Positions 1-7,548 of a stretch of 34,642 nucleotides of DNA are shown here, in pieces. Each line of letters opens with the position of its first letter. The stretch's first letter is position 1. The notes below the pieces were generated by a model. That model searched no databases, was not told the DNA's origin, and saw nothing but the letters and a program-made list of their open reading frames with translations. Source of the stretch: an uncultured Sphingomonadaceae bacterium (GTDB taxonomy: Bacteria; Pseudomonadota; Alphaproteobacteria; Sphingomonadales; Sphingomonadaceae); assembly GCA_937873035.1 (NCBI GenBank), contig CALMVA010000079.1, positions 1-34,642 on the forward strand, given 5' to 3'. The position numbers and the translations under genes were made by a program.

Positions 1-244
1 AATAGTGCTGCAGGCGGTTCGGGTTCTCGCCATAGCGGCCATCGGTCGGGCGGCGCGAGGGCTGCACATAGGCGGCGTTCCAGCTTTCCGGCCCCAGCGC
101 GCGCAGCGTCGTCGCGGGGTGGAATGTCCCCGCGCCCATGCGCATATCATAAGGCTGAAGGATGACGCAGCCCTGCTTTCCCCAATAGGAATGAAGGGTC
201 AGGATGAGGTCCTGAAAACTCAAGGATTGATTGTCCGCCGGCAT
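1..244 (-). CDS. glyQ: Glycyl-tRNA synthetase alpha subunit, N-terminal part (cut by window edge)
   Basis: This is the 5' end of the alpha chain of the heterotetrameric bacterial glycyl-tRNA synthetase, which charges tRNA-Gly in the cytoplasm together with the beta chain (GlyS). Reading the minus strand from an ATG at 244-242 gives about 81 residues that begin [17 protein letters not shown]. They then carry the family's near-invariant N-terminal motifs: [16 protein letters not shown], the [10 protein letters not shown] segment, [28 protein letters not shown], and a final LQHY. The frame runs open off the left edge, so only the first quarter or so of a roughly 290-residue protein is visible. 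A TTG lies in frame about 13 codons upstream, but the ATG gives the usual family N-terminus. glyS would be expected further left. The identification is firm because the motif order is unmistakable. Confidence 0.93.
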   Translation of the reverse strand, partial: MPADNQSLSFQDLILTLHSYWGKQGCVILQPYDMRMGAGTFHPATTLRALGPESWNAAYVQPSRRPTDGRYGENPNRLQHY

Positions 245-373
245 GGCCGCGCCTTTGGCCGATGGGGCCGCGACGGTCAAGGAAATCGCGCGCGGGAATC
301 GCCTTGACGAGGCGATCATGAAGGCCCAGCCTCGCTCCATAACAATCCGGGCCTGATCCCGGACTGGAGAGCG

Positions 374-1303
374 ATGCGGAAACGGGTGGCCCTGTGCGCC
401 ATGACGGCATTTTTCGCCCTGATCCTCGCGCAAGCGGGCGTTGCGGGCACGCCCGTTCGGTCATCTGACGCGCAACCAGCCGCCATCCTTGATCCGCGCC
501 CCGCGCTCTGGAAGATCGCGGATGCTGACACGACGATCTATCTCTTCGGCACCACCCATGCGCTGCCCAAGGGCTTTCGCTGGCAATCCGCCCCCCTTCG
601 CGCCGCCATAAAGGCGGCTGACGAGCTGGTGCTGGAAACGGTCGATTCGCCCGAAGCAAACAAGAAGGCCGAAGGAGCGGTGGACGATACGATCAACCCC
701 GTGGTCGAGAATCGCTCCATCCTGTCGCGCGTCGCCCCCGCCAAGCGCGCCGCCCTTGAAGCCGCCATCGCCCGCACCGACTTCCCACGCCAATTCTACG
801 ATGCCATGCCGACCTGGATGGCAAGCCTTGTGCTCGCCGTTGAAAACATGAGCAAGGACGGCCTTACACAGGACAATGGCGTGGAAGCCGTGCTGCAAAA
901 GGATTTCACCCGCCGCCACCGCCCCGTGCGTGCTGTGGAAGATGGCAGCGCGGTGCTGCGCAAGTTCCATGCGCTGTCTGAAGACGCGCAGGCAAAGATG
1001 CTGGAAGATACGCTGGAAGACATGGGCGCAACGCCGCCCGGCGCGCCAAGCGAGAATGATATGGCCTGGGCACGCGGCGATACGTCTCACCTCGATGCAG
1101 ACTTTACCGAGGCAAAGCTTGGACCGGAGCTTTACGACGTGCTCGTCCGCCAGCGGAACGCCGCCTGGCTCGGCTGGCTCGCACAACGGATGGAAAAGCC
1201 CGGCACGGTGCTGTTTGCGGTGGGCGCAGGCCATCTGGCCGGGCCGGATTCGCTCCAGCATCAGCTCGCCAGCAAGGGCTGGATCGCAACCCGCGTCGAT
1301 TGA
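374..1303 (+). CDS. TraB/GumN family exported protein, copy 1
   Basis: A 309-residue protein with a Sec-type signal peptide: MRKR, then a hydrophobic stretch to about residue 24 ending AGVAG. It belongs to the TraB/GumN (Tiki-like) family. The first family signature is [11 protein letters not shown], with GTTH at residues 59-62, in the segment [17 protein letters not shown]. The second is [12 protein letters not shown] near the C terminus. The two GxxH motifs are thought to form a metal-dependent hydrolase site in the fold, but the substrate of the bacterial members is unknown. The next gene is a clear paralogue, so this is a tandem duplication. The start is an ATG 129 bp from the divergent glyQ start. 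The protein probably acts in the periplasm. Family assignment is secure; function is not. Confidence 0.85.
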   Translation: MRKRVALCAMTAFFALILAQAGVAGTPVRSSDAQPAAILDPRPALWKIADADTTIYLFGTTHALPKGFRWQSAPLRAAIKAADELVLETVDSPEANKKAEGAVDDTINPVVENRSILSRVAPAKRAALEAAIARTDFPRQFYDAMPTWMASLVLAVENMSKDGLTQDNGVEAVLQKDFTRRHRPVRAVEDGSAVLRKFHALSEDAQAKMLEDTLEDMGATPPGAPSENDMAWARGDTSHLDADFTEAKLGPELYDVLVRQRNAAWLGWLAQRMEKPGTVLFAVGAGHLAGPDSLQHQLASKGWIATRVD

Positions 1304-1341
1304 GGCTTTCCTTGCCCGCGCACTGCCCGCATAAACGGGCG

Positions 1342-2217
1342 ATGCGACCCCTCTTCCTCGGCCTTGCCGGACTTCTCCTTGTTTCGGCGAGCGACCCTGC
1401 CCCCGCCCCCATCATCGCCAAGCCCGCACTCTGGAAAGTCGCGGATGCCGATACGACGATCTACCTGTTCGGCACGATCCATATGCTCAAACCCGGCACG
1501 CGCTGGTTTGACGGGAAAATCAGGACCGCGTTTGATTCGTCGCAGGAACTCGTCATCGAGATGATCGAGCCTGCGCCGGGCGACGCGCAGCGCATCGTCA
1601 TCTCGCACGCGATTGACCCCGATGGCCCGCCGCTGACCAGCAAGCTGACACCAGCTGACGCGGAAAAATATCGCGCGGCGCTCCACTCCGCGGGGCTTGC
1701 AGCGGAGAGTTACGAACAGTTCCAGCCCTGGTTCGTCTCCACGCTGGTCGCGCTGCTGCCCATGCAGAAGCTGGGCTACGACCCCAGCATTGGCGCGGAA
1801 AAAACGCTCGTCGCCGAAGCGAAAAAGGCGCAGAAAAAGCTTGGCGCGCTGGAAACGATGGAACAGCAGATCGGCTTTTTCGCCAATCTGCCCGAAGCCC
1901 AGCAAATCCGCTTTCTCAACAGCGCGGTGCGCGAACTGCCTGAAGCCGACAAATCGGCCGACCGGATGGTGGGAGATTGGGCAAAGGGCCAGCCCGACAA
2001 GCTGGCGCGCGTGATGAACGAGGGCATGGACGATATGCCTGAAATCAAAAAAGTCCTGCTCACCAGCCGCAATGCGCGCTGGGCGGACTGGATTGCCAAA
2101 CGGCTCGACACGCCGGGCACCATCTTCATCGCGGTCGGCGCGGGCCATCTGGCGGGCAAGGATAGCGTGCAATCACTGCTGAAGACGAAAAAGCTGAAGG
2201 CGGTGCGGATCAACTAA
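1342..2217 (+). CDS. TraB/GumN family exported protein, copy 2
   Basis: A protein of about 291 residues, clearly paralogous to the preceding gene. It shares [19 protein letters not shown] near the N terminus and [17 protein letters not shown] near the C terminus, with the same spacing between them. From the ATG at 1342 it begins MRPLFLGLAGLLLVSAS, a plausible Sec signal peptide without a lipobox cysteine. The frame is also open from a TTG at 1300, which would overlap the previous stop (TTGA) and add 14 residues rich in Pro, His and Arg in front of the signal peptide. The ATG fits a secreted protein better, although no strong Shine-Dalgarno sequence precedes it and a GCCCG/CGGGC hairpin ends one base before it. 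The gene is probably co-transcribed with copy 1. The likely location is the periplasm; substrate unknown. Confidence 0.83.
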   Translation: MRPLFLGLAGLLLVSASDPAPAPIIAKPALWKVADADTTIYLFGTIHMLKPGTRWFDGKIRTAFDSSQELVIEMIEPAPGDAQRIVISHAIDPDGPPLTSKLTPADAEKYRAALHSAGLAAESYEQFQPWFVSTLVALLPMQKLGYDPSIGAEKTLVAEAKKAQKKLGALETMEQQIGFFANLPEAQQIRFLNSAVRELPEADKSADRMVGDWAKGQPDKLARVMNEGMDDMPEIKKVLLTSRNARWADWIAKRLDTPGTIFIAVGAGHLAGKDSVQSLLKTKKLKAVRIN

Positions 2218-2348
2218 TCTCTGCGGCCATGGCCATTGGCCCGCCCGCGCTTGCATTTCACGCGAAATTCGCCTAGGCGCGCGCACTTCCGCTATGGTCA
2301 TCCCTGGAGGCGTGGCGGGAAAGACAACTCTTTTTACGGAGAAATATC

Positions 2349-2957
2349 ATGAGCGATCAGCTGACGCTGTCGGCCGAAGCGCGCGAGCGGAATGGCAAGG
2401 GAGCCTCCCGCGCACTGCGTAATTCGGGCCGCGTCCCCGCCGTCATTTACGGCAACAACGAAGACCCCGCCTCGATCCACATCGAAGAAAAGCTTCTGAT
2501 GAAGGCGCTGCACACGGGCCACTTCATGAACTCGGTCATCATGATCGAAGTCGGTGGCAAGGAAGTGCGCACGCTCGCCAAGGATGTGGCCTTCCACCCG
2601 GTGACTGATCGCCCGCTCCACGCCGACTTCCTGCGCATCGGTGAACACACCGAAGTGCACGTTGAAGTTCCCGTCCACTTCATCGACGAAGATACTTCGC
2701 CGGGCATGAAGCGCGGTGCCGTGCTCAACATCGTCCGCCACGAGCTTGAACTCGTGTGCGACGCGGCGCTCATCCCCGAAGACATCAAGATTTCGCTTGC
2801 CGGTCTTGATGTCGGCGCGTCGATCCACATCAGCCATGTGCAGCTTCCGGCCGGTGCCAAGAGCGCGATCACTGATCGTGACTTCACCATCGCCACGCTG
2901 GTTGCCCCTTCGGGCCTGAAGTCGGCCGAAGGCGACACGACCAAGGCTGAAGGCTAA
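2349..2957 (+). CDS. rplY: 50S ribosomal protein L25/general stress protein Ctc
   Basis: A 202-residue L25 protein of the long Ctc type. L25 binds 5S rRNA in the large ribosomal subunit. The N-terminal domain (about 1-95) has the family pattern: [27 protein letters not shown], and later [18 protein letters not shown]. The C-terminal TL5/Ctc beta domain (about 100-190) includes [18 protein letters not shown] and the run [19 protein letters not shown], followed by [20 protein letters not shown] Shine-Dalgarno (about 2338-2341) lies just upstream of the ATG. The gene heads the classic rplY-pth-ychF cluster. The 3' intergenic space holds a two-hairpin repeat that may end some transcripts before pth. 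Length and domain order are normal for alphaproteobacterial L25. Confidence 0.97.
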   Translation: MSDQLTLSAEARERNGKGASRALRNSGRVPAVIYGNNEDPASIHIEEKLLMKALHTGHFMNSVIMIEVGGKEVRTLAKDVAFHPVTDRPLHADFLRIGEHTEVHVEVPVHFIDEDTSPGMKRGAVLNIVRHELELVCDAALIPEDIKISLAGLDVGASIHISHVQLPAGAKSAITDRDFTIATLVAPSGLKSAEGDTTKAEG

Positions 2958-2975
2958 CCAGCCCTTCGGCCAACG

Positions 2976-3040
2976 ACGTCATGCCAGCGCAGGCTGGCAT
3001 CTTATTGACCATGAGACCCCGGCCTTCGCCGGGGTGACGT
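2976..3040. repeat. Two-hairpin extragenic palindrome (copy 1)
   Basis: A compact intergenic element between rplY and pth. It is bounded by ACGTCA (2976-2981) and its inverse TGACGT (3035-3040). Inside are two perfect stem-loops: ATGCCAGC/GCTGGCAT around GCAG (2981-3000), and ACCCCGGC/GCCGGGGT around CTTC (3016-3035). The first hairpin recurs at 9850-9872. The two-hairpin layout with inverted TGACG-type ends resembles REP/BIME elements and is typical of dispersed repeats in sphingomonads. No coding capacity is seen. Confidence 0.75.
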
Positions 3041-3044
3041 TTTT
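3016..3044 (+). terminator. Possible intrinsic terminator after rplY
   Basis: A perfect 8-bp GC-rich stem (3016-3023 with 3028-3035, loop CTTC) is followed after GACG by a run of five T (3040-3044). It has the form of a rho-independent terminator between rplY and pth. The T run begins four bases after the stem, which weakens the case, and the hairpin is also half of a repeat element. Partial attenuation is as likely as full termination. Confidence 0.45.
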
Positions 3045-3056
3045 GGGGCATAAGCG

Positions 3057-3629
3057 ATGCAAATCTGGGCAGGCCTCGGAAATCCCGGCGCGCAATACGC
3101 CATGCACCGCCACAATGTGGGGTTCATGGTTGCCGACGTGATTGCCGAGGCCTTCTCATTTTCGCCCTGGAAATCACGCTTTCAGGGCAGCGCGTGCGAA
3201 GGCCGCATCGGCACAGACAAGGTGCTGCTGCTCAAGCCCGCAACCTTCATGAACGAAAGCGGCCGCAGCATTGGAGAGGCGATGCGCTTCTTCAAGCTCG
3301 ATACGGGCGATGTAACCGTCTTTTATGACGAGCTGGACCTTGATCCCTTTCGCGTGAAGGTAAAGCGTGGCGGCGGGGCTGCCGGGCATAATGGCATCCG
3401 CTCCACGATTGCGCATATTGGCGAAAATTTTCGCCGCGTGCGCCTTGGCATTGGCCATCCCGGCCATAAGGAACGCGTGACGGGCCATGTGCTCGGCAAC
3501 TTTGCCAAGGCAGAAATGGATGATCTGGCCCATATGCTCGGCGCGGTTTCCGCCGAAGCGAAGTGGCTGGCAGATGGTGACGACGTTCGCTTCATGAACG
3601 ACGTTGCGATGCGATTGCAGAAGGACTGA
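3057..3629 (+). CDS. pth: Peptidyl-tRNA hydrolase
   Basis: A 190-residue Pth that recycles peptidyl-tRNAs released from stalled ribosomes by cleaving the ester bond. Family motifs appear in order: WAGLGNPGAQYAMHRHNVGF, containing the catalytic His at residue 19 and the conserved Asn at 9; LLKPATFMNESG; FYDELDLDPFRVKVK, with the conserved Asp; and GGGAAGHNGIRSTI. The C-terminal helix is of normal size. The ATG at 3057 gives the standard N-terminus. The gene lies 99 bp after rplY, across a repeat element, and only 5 bp before ychF, with which it is almost certainly co-transcribed. Nothing is missing or unusual. Confidence 0.97.
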   Translation: MQIWAGLGNPGAQYAMHRHNVGFMVADVIAEAFSFSPWKSRFQGSACEGRIGTDKVLLLKPATFMNESGRSIGEAMRFFKLDTGDVTVFYDELDLDPFRVKVKRGGGAAGHNGIRSTIAHIGENFRRVRLGIGHPGHKERVTGHVLGNFAKAEMDDLAHMLGAVSAEAKWLADGDDVRFMNDVAMRLQKD

Positions 3630-3634
3630 ATTCG

Positions 3635-4735
3635 ATGGGTTTCAAATGCGGTATCGTGGGCCTTCCCAATGTCGGCAAGTCGACGCTGTTCAACGCGCTT
3701 ACGGAAACGCAGGCCGCGCAAGCCGCCAACTATCCCTTCTGCACGATCGAGCCGAATGTCGGCAACGTGGCAGTGCCTGATCCGCGCCTCGACATCATCG
3801 CGAGGATTGGCGGCAGCCAGAAGATCATCGAAACGCAGTTGAGCTTTGTCGATATTGCAGGGCTTGTTCGCGGCGCGTCCAAGGGCGAAGGCCTTGGCAA
3901 CCAGTTTCTGGCCAACATCCGCGAGGTGGACGCCATCGTCCATGTTCTGCGCTGCTTCATCAATGATGACATCCAGCACGTCGACAACAAGATCGACCCG
4001 ATTTCGGACGCCGAAACGGTCGAGACGGAGCTGATGCTGGCCGACCTTGAAAGCCTCGAAAAGCGCGTGCCCAACCTTCAGAAAAAGGCCGCACAGGGCG
4101 ATAAGGAATCAAAGGTTGCCGCAGCCGTGCTGGGCAAGACGCTTGATCTGCTGCGCGACGGCAAGCCCGCGCGCCTGACCGAGCGCAGCGACGTGGAGGA
4201 AGAAAAAGCCTTTCAGCAGGCGCAGCTCCTCACCTCAAAGCCAGTGCTTTACGTCTGCAACGTCGATGAAGGTTCGGCTGCGAGCGGCAACGAGCTTTCG
4301 GCCAAGGTGTTTGCAAAGGCCAAGGCCGAAGGCGCCGAAACTGTTGTCGTTTCCGCCGCCATCGAAGCCGACATCGTGACGATGCCGGTGGAAGACCGCA
4401 CCGAATTTCTCGCTGATCTCGGCCTCACCGAAACCGGCCTCGCTCGCGTGATCCGTGCGGGCTATGAGCTTTTGCACCTCATCACCTTCTTCACCGTCGG
4501 CCCCAAGGAAGCCCGCGCATGGACCGTGTTCAAGGGCGCCCGCGCGCCGCAGGCGGCAGGCGTGATCCACACCGACTTTGAAAAGGGCTTCATCCGCGCC
4601 GAGACGATGGCCTATCAGGACTATGTCGACCACAATGGCGAAGCAGGCGCGAAGGAGGCCGGCAAGTGGCGCTCGGAAGGCAAGGACTATGTGGTCCATG
4701 ATGGCGACATCATGCTTTTCCGCTTCAATGTCTGA
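3635..4735 (+). CDS. ychF: Ribosome-binding ATPase YchF (Obg-like ATPase)
   Basis: A 366-residue YchF/OLA1 P-loop NTPase of the TRAFAC class. Unlike other Obg proteins the family prefers ATP, and it associates with the ribosome and with stress responses. Visible motifs are the G1 loop GLPNVGKST (residues 9-17), [12 protein letters not shown] (switch I), [20 protein letters not shown] (G3 with the YchF-specific extension), and a G4-like NVDE in place of NKxD, which fits the altered base preference. A helical insert (about 130-200) and a C-terminal TGS domain follow, with [18 protein letters not shown] and then [15 protein letters not shown]. The start is 5 bp after pth. Length and motifs are canonical. 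Confidence 0.97.
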   Translation: MGFKCGIVGLPNVGKSTLFNALTETQAAQAANYPFCTIEPNVGNVAVPDPRLDIIARIGGSQKIIETQLSFVDIAGLVRGASKGEGLGNQFLANIREVDAIVHVLRCFINDDIQHVDNKIDPISDAETVETELMLADLESLEKRVPNLQKKAAQGDKESKVAAAVLGKTLDLLRDGKPARLTERSDVEEEKAFQQAQLLTSKPVLYVCNVDEGSAASGNELSAKVFAKAKAEGAETVVVSAAIEADIVTMPVEDRTEFLADLGLTETGLARVIRAGYELLHLITFFTVGPKEARAWTVFKGARAPQAAGVIHTDFEKGFIRAETMAYQDYVDHNGEAGAKEAGKWRSEGKDYVVHDGDIMLFRFNV

Positions 4736-4792
4736 GGCGGGGTAGCCTTGCTGCTCTCTCATTTACCCTGCCCGCCTCCGCTCTCCCTCCTT

Positions 4793-4916
4793 CGTTTGGG
4801 CTGAGCTTGTCGAAGCCCTGCCCTTTCTTCGGTGCGAGCGGCACATTCCAAGTCTAGCGAAGAACAGCCGTTGACCTTCGGTCGCCTGCGGCCCCGACAG
4901 GCTCAGGGCGAGCGGA
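4793..4916. repeat. Dispersed long inverted repeat, family A copy 1
   Basis: An intergenic element of about 124 bp between ychF and the truncated haemoglobin. The left end reads CGTTTGGGCTGAGCTTGTCG. The right end reads CCCCGACAGGCTCAGGGCG and is an imperfect inverse of the left. The right 49 bases (4868-4916) match 12749-12797 at 42 of 49 positions by eye. Related ends also bound 16867-16962. No open frame of substance is present. This looks like a non-autonomous, highly structured repeat of the kind scattered through sphingomonad genomes. Confidence 0.75.
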
Positions 4917-4938
4917 GCTGGGCGACGAGGCAGCCCAT

Positions 4939-4952
4939 TTGACCTGAATCAA
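4939..4952 (+). promoter_or_regulatory. FNR/FixK-type box upstream of truncated haemoglobin
   Basis: The sequence TTGACCTGAATCAA fits the FNR/Anr/FixK consensus TTGAY-N4-RTCAA exactly. Its centre is about 58 bp before the ATG of the truncated haemoglobin gene at 5004. Class II activation at -41.5 would put the transcript start near 4987, just ahead of the AGGAG Shine-Dalgarno at 4991-4995. The site lies between a repeat element and the gene, with no other gene for it to control on the plus strand. It suggests induction under low oxygen by an FnrL/FixK-like regulator. The regulator gene is not in this window. Confidence 0.6.
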
Positions 4953-5003
4953 GGCGCTTTCATCGCATCTCCTTCACACACAAGGTGAAGAGGAGACTGT
5001 TTG

Positions 5004-5414
5004 ATGGATGCGCCGACCACACCCATGACGCCCTATGACCGAATTGGGGGCGAACCCGCCATCCGTAAGCTTGTCGACCGCTTCTACGACCTGATGGACA
5101 GCGACCCGCATTATGCGGAACTGCGCGCCATGCATGAGGAAGACATCTTCCCCATGCGCGCCTCGCTGACGGGCTTTCTGACCGCGTGGATGGGTGGCCC
5201 CCGGACCTGGTATGAAGAGCGCAACGGCGCGTGCATCATGTCGATCCATTCCAAGCTGGGTATCGGCAAGGACACGGCGATGCAGTGGGTTGCCGCCATG
5301 GGACAGGCCGCCAAGGACACGATCAACGACGCGCCCTTTGCCGAGGCGATGATGCAGGCCTTTGCCGCCATGTCGAGCGGCATGGCCCGCAACAAGAGCG
5401 CAGACGACGCCTGA
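5004..5414 (+). CDS. Group II truncated haemoglobin
   Basis: A 136-residue 2-on-2 globin of group II. It is a cytoplasmic haem protein that binds oxygen or nitric oxide; family members are linked to NO/ROS detoxification and low-oxygen respiration. The N-terminal signature YDRIGGEPAIRKLVDRFYDL places TyrB10 in RFYDL. LRAMHEEDI follows, then FLTAWMGGPRTWYEERNG. IHSKLGIGKDTAMQWVAAM contains the proximal His (F8) and the Trp at G8 that marks group II. The frame opens at a TTG (5001), but the ATG at 5004 lies 8 bases after an AGGAG Shine-Dalgarno and is preferred. An FNR-type box lies upstream. The MaoC-like gene follows 61 bp later. Assignment is firm; the exact ligand chemistry is unknown. Confidence 0.92.
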   Translation: MDAPTTPMTPYDRIGGEPAIRKLVDRFYDLMDSDPHYAELRAMHEEDIFPMRASLTGFLTAWMGGPRTWYEERNGACIMSIHSKLGIGKDTAMQWVAAMGQAAKDTINDAPFAEAMMQAFAAMSSGMARNKSADDA

Positions 5415-5475
5415 CAAAAGCCTCTTCCCCTTGCGCTTTCCGTTAACGTAAGAAGGAAGGCGTGAGGAGAAGTCG

Positions 5476-5925
5476 ATGCAGTATCTGGAAGACATCAAGG
5501 TTGGCGCAAAGGCGAGCTTTGGCCGCTATGACGTGACGCGTGACGAAGTTCTGGACTTCGCGCGCAAATATGATCCCCAAGCCTTCCACCTTGATGACGA
5601 GGCAGCGGCCAAGACGCATTTTGGGCGGATTTCCGCGAGCGGCTGGCACACCTGCGCGATGACGATGGCAATGCTCGTCGAAAATCTGAAGAAGAACCGG
5701 CAGGCAGGCCTCGGATCACCCGGCCTTGATGAACTGCGCTGGCTGAAGCCGGTTTATCCCGGCGATACGCTGCGCGTCGAATCCGAGATCATCGACGTCC
5801 GTCCCTCGCGCTCGCGCCCCGAAATGGGCAGCACGCGCGCAAAGGTGACGGTGTTCAACCAGAAGGATGAGCCGGTGATGTCGCTCATTTCCATCGGCCT
5901 TGTGGCGACGCGACCGAAAGAGTGA
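5476..5925 (+). CDS. MaoC-like (R)-specific enoyl-CoA hydratase/dehydratase
   Basis: A 149-residue single hot-dog-fold protein of the MaoC dehydratase family. The hydratase-2 motif is visible as KYDPQAFHLDDEAAAKTHFG, which holds the Asp and His of the catalytic dyad, followed by RISASGWHTCAMTM. The later segment DELRWLKPVYPGDTLRVESEI is the usual second half of the fold. Relatives hydrate enoyl-CoA or act in acyl-CoA and PHA metabolism; the actual substrate cannot be told from sequence. A GAGGAG Shine-Dalgarno precedes the ATG. The gene follows the truncated haemoglobin in the same direction and converges on grpE, with a short hairpin plus T run between them. Confidence 0.88.
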   Translation: MQYLEDIKVGAKASFGRYDVTRDEVLDFARKYDPQAFHLDDEAAAKTHFGRISASGWHTCAMTMAMLVENLKKNRQAGLGSPGLDELRWLKPVYPGDTLRVESEIIDVRPSRSRPEMGSTRAKVTVFNQKDEPVMSLISIGLVATRPKE

Positions 5926-5934
5926 GCGGCAAGC

Positions 5935-5955
5935 GGCGGTTTAATCCGCCTTTTT
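5935..5955 (+). terminator. Short intrinsic terminator candidate after maoC-like gene
   Basis: GGCGG (5935-5939) pairs with CCGCC (5946-5950) across a six-base loop, followed at once by TTTTT (5951-5955). It sits 10 bases after the MaoC-like stop and overlaps the 3' end of the convergent grpE. The stem is short (5 bp), so confidence is moderate. The T run serves only plus-strand transcripts. Confidence 0.45.
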
Positions 5956-6462
5956 GGCGACGCCGACGAGCGCGGGGCGCAACAGCCGGTCTTTAATCAT
6001 GTAGCCGGCCTGCATTTCCTGCACGATTGTGCCGGGTTCCGCATCGCTCGGAATTTCGACCATGGCCTGATGCTGATTGGGGTCGAGCAGCAGGCCGATG
6101 GCGGCAATACGCGTAATGCCATTGCGCTCGAACACGGCGGAAAGCTCGCGCTGCGTGGCCTCCAGCCCGATGACGAGCGGCTTGGTGCCTTCTTCCTCAC
6201 GCATCGCGGCGGGCATGGCATCAAGCGCGCGCGACAGATTGTCGGCGACCGACAGGATGTCGCGGGCAAAGTTGGTGGCGGCATAAGCGCGCGCGTCCTG
6301 CGCATCCTTTTCAAGGCGGCGGCGCACATTCTGTGTTTCGGCCTGCGCATAGAGAATCTGCTGGCGCGCCTCTTCCAACTCGCCAAGCAGCGCGCCCAGC
6401 GGATCGGCTTCTGCCACATTTTCTTCAGGTTGCGCGTCGTTCTTCAACTCTTCGTCGCTCAT
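5941..6462 (-). CDS. grpE: Nucleotide exchange factor GrpE
   Basis: A 173-residue GrpE, the dimeric exchange factor that drives ADP release from DnaK in the cytosolic heat-shock chaperone cycle. An acidic N-terminal tail leads into a long coiled coil (about 25-95: LLGELEEARQQILYAQAETQ, then NVRRRLEKDAQDARAYA). The C-terminal beta domain carries the family signature, seen as NPNQHQAM-like LDPNQHQAMVEIPSD and TIVQEMQAGYMIKDRLLRPA. The ATG shares its A with the hrcA stop codon (TAATG), so translation is coupled to hrcA. The hrcA-grpE arrangement is a classic heat-shock operon. No CIRCE inverted repeat was found upstream of hrcA here. Confidence 0.97.
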   Translation of the reverse strand: MSDEELKNDAQPEENVAEADPLGALLGELEEARQQILYAQAETQNVRRRLEKDAQDARAYAATNFARDILSVADNLSRALDAMPAAMREEEGTKPLVIGLEATQRELSAVFERNGITRIAAIGLLLDPNQHQAMVEIPSDAEPGTIVQEMQAGYMIKDRLLRPALVGVAKKAD

Positions 6463-7502
6463 TACGTCATCAATCTCGTGAGGGTTTGTGCTGTGAAATC
6501 AACCATGGGGACGACACGGGCGTAATTCAAGCGCGTGGGGCCGATTACGCCCACAACGCCCACAACGCGTCCGTCCCGACCATGATAGGGCGCCGCTATC
6601 ACCGAAGACCCCGAAAGCGCAAACAGCTTGTTCTCGGAGCCGATGAAAACCTTGGTTGAGGCGCCGTCGCGCGCGCTTTCCAGAAGCCGGGCGATGTCTT
6701 CCTTGCCTTCGATCTCGTCGAGAAGCTGGCGGACGCGATCCAGATCGGCCGCCGCCGCATCGTCGAGCAGATGTGCAGCGCCGCGCACGATGAGCACAGG
6801 CCGGTGCGCGCCATCCTCACTCAAGACCGCAATGCCCCGGCGGACAAGGTCTTGCGCGACGGTATCAAGAACGGCGCGCTCGCGCTCGATTTCACTCACC
6901 AGCGCCCGCGAGGCATCAGCGAGCGTGCGGCCCGCAAGCCGCGCGGTGATGAAATTGCCCGCCTCGACCAGCGCCGATACGGGCAGGCCAAGCGGCACAT
7001 CGACAATCCGGTTTTCAACCGAACCGTCATCGCCCACCAGCACGGCAAGCGCCTGCGTTGGCCCCAGCGGCACGAAGTTGAACTGGCGTAGCCGTGGCTC
7101 GCGTGCGGGCACCATGACGACGCCTGCGCATTGCGAAAGACCAGAGAGCGTGGCGGTGGCGGCGGCGAGCGCCTCCTCAATAGGGCCGCCCTGCCCCACG
7201 CGCGCCTCGATGACGGCGCGTTCGTCCGCCGTGGGTTCTGCCGCCTGCATCATGCCATCGACAAAGAGTCGCAGGCCAATCTCGGTCGGCATCCGGCCCG
7301 CAGAGGTGTGCGGTGCAGCCAGCAGCCCCAGTTCTTCCAAATCCTGCATCACATTGCGGATCGAGGCGGGCGAAAGGTTCATGCCACCAAGCCGGGAGAT
7401 GGTCCGCGAGCCAACCGGCGCGCCTGTGCCGAGATAGGATTCGACCACGACCCGGAAAACATCGCGCGCGCGGTCCGTCAGTTCATGCACAGGCGTGGTC
7501 AT
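6462..7502 (-). CDS. hrcA: Heat-inducible transcription repressor HrcA
   Basis: A 346-residue HrcA, the repressor that binds CIRCE elements (usually at groESL) and is tuned by GroEL. The N-terminal winged helix is clear: RARDVFRVVVESYLGTGAPV, GSRTISR, and LSPASIRNVMQDLEELGLL, ending with HTSAGRMPTEIGLRLFVDG. The GAF-like central part and the C-terminal segment IGPTRLNYARVVPMVDFTA are typical. The gene overlaps grpE by one base downstream. It starts 46 bp after the stop of the dienelactone-hydrolase-like gene, so all three may be read together. The upstream region lacks TTAGCACTC-type repeats, so autoregulation through CIRCE is not supported here. Confidence 0.97.
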   Translation of the reverse strand: MTTPVHELTDRARDVFRVVVESYLGTGAPVGSRTISRLGGMNLSPASIRNVMQDLEELGLLAAPHTSAGRMPTEIGLRLFVDGMMQAAEPTADERAVIEARVGQGGPIEEALAAATATLSGLSQCAGVVMVPAREPRLRQFNFVPLGPTQALAVLVGDDGSVENRIVDVPLGLPVSALVEAGNFITARLAGRTLADASRALVSEIERERAVLDTVAQDLVRRGIAVLSEDGAHRPVLIVRGAAHLLDDAAAADLDRVRQLLDEIEGKEDIARLLESARDGASTKVFIGSENKLFALSGSSVIAAPYHGRDGRVVGVVGVIGPTRLNYARVVPMVDFTAQTLTRLMT

Positions 7503-7548
7503 GACACCGATTTAGGAAGCCCTCCCCCCGTTCCGCAAGCCCTGCGCA

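Noticed and set aside
461..1261. Long minus-strand open frame of 266 codons opposite the first GumN gene
   Set aside because: It is the antisense shadow of a GC-rich gene. The composition is low-complexity, it has no recognisable family, and the plus strand has clear motifs.
4734..4778. Terminator after ychF (GAGGCGGG pairing with CCCGCCTC)
   Set aside because: The 8-bp stem is real, but the loop is about 29 bases and no T run follows, so it does not meet intrinsic-terminator form.
4871..4885. Second FNR-like box TTGACCTTCGGTCG in the family A repeat (also at 12752)
   Set aside because: The right half is GGTCG, not RTCAA, and the sequence is part of a dispersed repeat.
6628..7437. Plus-strand open frame of 269 codons opposite hrcA
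   Set aside because: Ser/Arg-rich antisense frame, with HrcA motifs clear on the other strand.
7503..7548. CIRCE operator upstream of hrcA
   Set aside because: No TTAGCACTC-N9-GAGTGCTAA or close variant is present in this gap or in the wider space near 8350-8466.
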